DNA of 64,000 bases from CBDBIK01 sp965206145 (GTDB taxonomy: Bacteria; Pseudomonadota; Alphaproteobacteria; TMED109): assembly GCA_965206145.1 (NCBI GenBank), contig CBDBIK010000009.1:248001-312000 (forward strand), read 5' to 3'. The first letter of the stretch is position 1. Each line of letters opens with the position of its first letter. Of the stretch, positions 61,265 to 64,000 are shown piece by piece. A program made the position numbers and the translations under genes. Below the pieces are notes generated by a model that saw only the letters and a program-made list of their open reading frames with translations, was not told the DNA's origin and ran no database searches.

Positions 61265-61981
61265 TCAGTCAGTTGCCGCTTGCATCTCGGCTTCGAGCTT
61301 GGTCACGTCAATGCGCACCGAAGGGCCCATAGTGGAGGCGAGCCAGAGCTTGTTGATGAAGGTTCCCTTTACGCCCGTAGGTCGGGCTTGGCGAATCGAA
61401 TCAACGAAGGCGTGCACGTTTGCAACGAGGCTGTCCTCGTCAAAACTTGCCTTGCCGATGCCGGCGTGAATGATACCGCTCTTTTCTGCTCGGAACTCTA
61501 CTTGGCCGCTTTTAGCTGCGGCAACGGCGCTAGCGACGTCGGGCGTGACGGTGCCGAGTTTGGGGTTGGGCATCAGGCCTCGAGGACCGAGAACCTTTCC
61601 CAGTTTGCCAACTACCGACATCATGTCGGGCGTGGAGATGGCGCGATCAAAATCGATCTTTCCTTTTCCCACGCGTTCGGCCAGATCTTCGCTGCCAACC
61701 ACGTCCGCTCCGGCTTCCTTTGCCTTGTCGGCAGCGGCATCGCGGGCGAATACCGCAACTCGAATCTTCTTTCCGGTACCGGCCGGGAGCTGCACGGTGC
61801 CCCGTACCTGTTCATCGGCCTTGCGGGTGTCGATGTTGAGGTTTACCGCGATTTCGATGGTCTGATCAAAGTTTCCGGTGGCGCGTTCGCGCACTGCGGC
61901 GACGGCTTCCTTGAGAGGGAGAGGCGTTTCTCGATCGATGCCCTCGCGGGCCGTGCGCATCCGTTTTCCGTCCCGAGCCAT
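61265..61981 (-). CDS. rplA: 50S ribosomal protein L1
   Basis: A 238-residue L1 of standard length: ETAIEIAVNLN-like region (here QTIEIAVNLNIDTRKADEQV), LGPRGLMPNPKLGTVTPDV (the L1 signature) and EFRAEKSGIIHAGIGKASF. Its first base overlaps the rplK stop by one (61981). Confidence 0.97.
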   Translation of the reverse strand: MARDGKRMRTAREGIDRETPLPLKEAVAAVRERATGNFDQTIEIAVNLNIDTRKADEQVRGTVQLPAGTGKKIRVAVFARDAAADKAKEAGADVVGSEDLAERVGKGKIDFDRAISTPDMMSVVGKLGKVLGPRGLMPNPKLGTVTPDVASAVAAAKSGQVEFRAEKSGIIHAGIGKASFDEDSLVANVHAFVDSIRQARPTGVKGTFINKLWLASTMGPSVRIDVTKLEAEMQAATD

Positions 61982-62412
61982 CAGCGCACCTCAATGCCCA
62001 TTGAGCGGGCGGTACCCTCAATGATTCGACATGCCTGCTCAATGCCGGAGGCATTGAGATCGGCCATCTTCTCTTCGGCGATTTTGCGCACATCAGCGGC
62101 GGAGACGTTTCCTACCGGTTCTTCCCGTCCAACCAACTTCGCACCCTTGTCGAGTTTGGCTGCGCGTTTGAGATAGTAGGACGCGGGCGGCTTCTTCACC
62201 GTGAAGGTGAAGCTTTTGTCGACGTAAGCAGTGATCACCACGGGGATCGGGGCACCGGGCTCGGATGATCCCTGCGTCTCGGCGTTGAACGCCTTGCAGA
62301 AGTCCATGATGTTGAGACCGGCTTGGCCGAGCGCGGGGCCGATCGGCGGCGAGGGATTGGCCTGCCCGGCTGGCACCTGGATCCGCACGTAGCCTTCGAT
62401 TTTCTTTGCCAT
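61981..62412 (-). CDS. rplK: 50S ribosomal protein L11
   Basis: A 143-residue L11: VRIQVPAGQANPSPPIGPAL and GLNIMDFCKAFNAETQ, then PPASYYLKRAAKLDKGAK and IEGTARSMGIEV. Site of thiostrepton-type action and of RelA stimulation. 25 bases after nusG. Confidence 0.97.
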   Translation of the reverse strand: MAKKIEGYVRIQVPAGQANPSPPIGPALGQAGLNIMDFCKAFNAETQGSSEPGAPIPVVITAYVDKSFTFTVKKPPASYYLKRAAKLDKGAKLVGREEPVGNVSAADVRKIAEEKMADLNASGIEQACRIIEGTARSMGIEVR

Positions 62413-62437
62413 CTTCGTTTACGTCCTTTCGTCGACG

Positions 62438-62983
62438 TCAGATCTTCTCGACCTGAGAGTACTCGAGTTCCACGGGGGTCGCCCGTCCGAAAATCGATAC
62501 TGCGACCTTGACTCGGGAACGTTCCTCGTCAACTTCTTCAACGATTCCGTTGAACGAGGTGAAGGGGCCATCGCCCACGCGCACGTTCTCGCCTACCTCG
62601 AAAATAACTGCGGGTCGTGGTCGCTCGACACCCTCTTGGATCTGGTGGCGGACTTGACCCGCCTCTTCATCGGTGATGGGAATGGGTTCCCCGTCAGCCT
62701 CGATAAAGCCCATCACTCGCGGAACGTCAAGCACGATACGACGCGCGCGGTCGGTCATTGCCATGTTGACCAGCACGTAGCCAGGGAAAAACTTTCTCTG
62801 GCTCTTAACCTTCCGGCCTCGCCGAAACTCGACGACATTTTCAGTCGGGACGATGGCCTCGCCGATTTCATCCTCGATTTTGGCTCGCTTGGCGTCGGTG
62901 AGGATGTTGTCGGCAACTCGTGTCTCGAACCCGGAGTGGGCGTGGACGACGTACCAGAGCCGCTCCAACGTCTCGGTATTCAT
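62438..62983 (-). CDS. nusG: transcription termination/antitermination protein NusG
   Basis: A 181-residue NusG: N-terminal domain WYVVHAHSGFETRVADNI and KFFPGYVLVNMAMTD, then a C-terminal KOW domain (FEVGENVRVGDGPFTSFNGI). The ATG at 62983 overlaps the secE stop (ATGA, 62980-62983); the longer frame is non-family. Links RNA polymerase to Rho or ribosomes. Confidence 0.97.
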   Translation of the reverse strand: MNTETLERLWYVVHAHSGFETRVADNILTDAKRAKIEDEIGEAIVPTENVVEFRRGRKVKSQRKFFPGYVLVNMAMTDRARRIVLDVPRVMGFIEADGEPIPITDEEAGQVRHQIQEGVERPRPAVIFEVGENVRVGDGPFTSFNGIVEEVDEERSRVKVAVSIFGRATPVELEYSQVEKI

Positions 62984-63177
62984 CGGCCAAGTCCCAGGAT
63001 TGACTGCACGCCGAAAGCGATGATTTGGTCGACTCCGAGGAAGAAAAGTGACAGCAGGGTCACCATCACGAACACCATGCCGGTGGTGACGGCGGTTTCC
63101 TTGCGGGTGGGCCAAGTGACTCGGCCTAATTCTTGCCTGACCTCGCGTAAGAACGCGACGGGCGATGTTTTGGCCAT
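62980..63177 (-). CDS. secE: preprotein translocase subunit SecE
   Basis: A 65-residue SecE with one membrane segment (MVFVMVTLLSLFFLGVDQII) preceded by the conserved amphipathic FLREVRQELGRVTWPTRKE. The ATG at 63177 gives the family N-terminus. It follows tRNA-Trp, as usual in alphaproteobacteria. Confidence 0.96.
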   Translation of the reverse strand: MAKTSPVAFLREVRQELGRVTWPTRKETAVTTGMVFVMVTLLSLFFLGVDQIIAFGVQSILGLGR

Positions 63178-63347
63178 CAGACGCTCCCTCGTAGGCGCAC
63201 GCAAATCCGCCCCGCATCCTGCTGCCTCGTCCGCACGGAGGGTAGGGGGCACGGAAATCTCTACCGGAAAAGCGAGAATGGGGAAGATAGCGGAACCGGT
63301 GCGTTTCGCCAACTGTCGGGAGGCGATTCCTTATCCTTAATGCGAGC

Positions 63348-63424
63348 TGGCAGGAGTGGAGGGACTCGAACCCCCAACCCCCGGTTTTGGAGACCGGTGC
63401 TCTAGCCAGTTGAGCTACACTCCT
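63348..63424 (-). tRNA. tRNA-Trp (CCA)
   Basis: Cloverleaf: acceptor AGGAGTG/CACTCCT, anticodon stem-loop CCGGTCTCCAAAACCGG (anticodon CCA), T-loop GGTTCGAGTCC, encoded CCA. Upstream of secE. Confidence 0.97.
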
Positions 63425-63507
63425 CAGCTCGCAGACACACCGAGGCTAGGCTCCTCCGCCCCTCTCGGCAAAGAACGCGTGGCGTCCGTGGGCCTTTCGG
63501 CCCGGGC

Positions 63508-63581
63508 TGGAGCGGGTGATGGGAATCGAACCCACGTAACCAGCTTGGAAGGCTGGGGCTCTACCATTGAGCTACACCCGC
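63508..63581 (-). tRNA. tRNA-Gly (TCC)
   Basis: Cloverleaf: acceptor GCGGGTG/CACCCGC, anticodon stem-loop CCAGCCTTCCAAGCTGG (anticodon TCC), T-loop GGTTCGATTCC, encoded TCCA end. Confidence 0.96.
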
Positions 63582-63625
63582 GCAACTGACGACGGCACCT
63601 ACCGGAAGCGGGATGGAGGGCCAGA

Positions 63626-63711
63626 TGGTGCAGGGGGTAGGATTCGAACCCACGTAGACTTACGTCGCCAGATTTACAGTCTGGTGCCTTTAACCACTCG
63701 GCCACCCCTGC
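63626..63711 (-). tRNA. tRNA-Tyr (GTA)
   Basis: Class II cloverleaf with a long variable arm: acceptor GCAGGGG/CCCCTGC, anticodon stem-loop CCAGACTGTAAATCTGG (anticodon GTA), T-loop GGTTCGAATCC, encoded CCA. First of a Tyr-Gly-Trp tRNA string. Confidence 0.97.
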
Positions 63712-63864
63712 ATCGCCTCGCCGGTGTGTGCGCATCGTCGGAAAGCATTGACTTTATCCCGCCAGGTGCCTGGTGTGTCAAGGAATCGGTGCGTTTTAAT
63801 TCCGGCGGGTAGGGAAGTTTGTGGTAGGATTGGCTGTCCAAAGATCCATACCCGGGGGATAACG

Positions 63865-64000
63865 GTGCTCCTTGATGTCCGCACGTATACTTGCCGTCCA
63901 GCGATGATTCGCAAGCACTTGGAACTCTACGAGCGCCTTGGCAAGGAGCCCCAGACTAGGCATCTCGGTCCGCCCCTCGTCTATATGACTTGCGAGACTC
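63865..64000 (+). CDS. NIPSNAP family protein, partial (3' end off window)
   Basis: A frame from GTG 63865 (after ggggg at 63854-63858) to the window end gives LLDVRTYTCRPAMIRKHLEL then YERLGKEPQTRHLGPPLVYM. This is the typical start of NIPSNAP-family proteins (dimeric alpha/beta-barrel fold). Function of bacterial members is poorly known. It is divergent from the tRNA string. Confidence 0.75.
   Translation, partial: MLLDVRTYTCRPAMIRKHLELYERLGKEPQTRHLGPPLVYMTCET

Noticed and set aside
1..64000. CRISPR array
   Set aside because: No regularly spaced repeats of 25-40 bases were seen; the only direct repeats are the short pair at 3214 and 3321.

Overview
The window looks like a chromosomal segment of an uncultured, high-GC alphaproteobacterium. 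Several gene neighbourhoods are typical of that class: murA-DUF2948-hisG-hisD-UPF0262, infA-maf-rng-yacG-tRNA-Phe, a J-domain gene followed by cobS-cobT and convergent rpmB, rpsU opposite def-COQ9, a proteobacterial 407-residue NADP isocitrate dehydrogenase, and an alphaproteobacterial-style L10 leader. COQ9 and the aerobic cobaltochelatase subunits suggest an aerobic, ubiquinone-using, B12-making organism. I could not place it to order level from sequence alone.

Layout. 1-3516: a small accessory island abutting the 3' end of tRNA-Phe. It holds a truncated darT toxin gene (cut by the window edge), a complete tyrosine integrase, a phage-type HExxH protein with a small partner gene, a DNA-methyltransferase-like scrap and about 0.5 kb of repeat-bearing non-coding DNA. 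3517-13427 (minus strand): housekeeping genes (tRNA-Phe, yacG, rng, maf, infA, UPF0262, hisD, hisG, DUF2948, murA, dcd, a peroxidase-related protein, icd, a LOG-family protein). 13565-21752 (mostly plus): a LysM protein, a possible small RNA, J protein-cobS-cobT, rpmB, a frameshifted RraA-like gene, rpsU, def, COQ9, a DUF218 protein. 21770-25223 (minus): radical SAM-apaG-folE-trkH. 25422-32251 (plus): tRNA-Gly, a dual-specificity phosphatase, and gltB-gltD for ammonia assimilation. 32341-33008: a decayed type I restriction (Fic tail plus hsdR start) remnant at the 3' end of tRNA-Arg. 33147-35643 (minus): panC, then a translationally coupled SH3-domain gene and two-subunit ThDP decarboxylase.

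35807-50009 (plus): a Tat-exported amidohydrolase, a secreted protein, then one tightly packed unit of acyl-CoA synthetase, complete Liv-type ABC importer (livG-H-M-K-F), NosR-like FMN/Fe-S membrane protein, small secreted protein, second acyl-CoA synthetase, truA. The simplest reading is import of an amino- or carboxylic-acid-like compound, its activation to a CoA thioester, and a membrane electron-transfer step tied to the same locus. This is the best candidate for an undescribed system here.

50023-59272 (minus): an EamA transporter, dapE, oligopeptidase B, arsC, clpP, tig, tRNA-Leu, and a transketolase/E1-like enzyme. 59276-59908: a small secreted protein. 59918-63711 (minus): rplL, rplJ, L10 leader, rplA, rplK, nusG, secE, tRNA-Trp, tRNA-Gly, tRNA-Tyr. 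This cluster lacks rpoBC downstream of rplL and lacks tuf between the tRNA genes. A NIPSNAP gene starts at the right edge.
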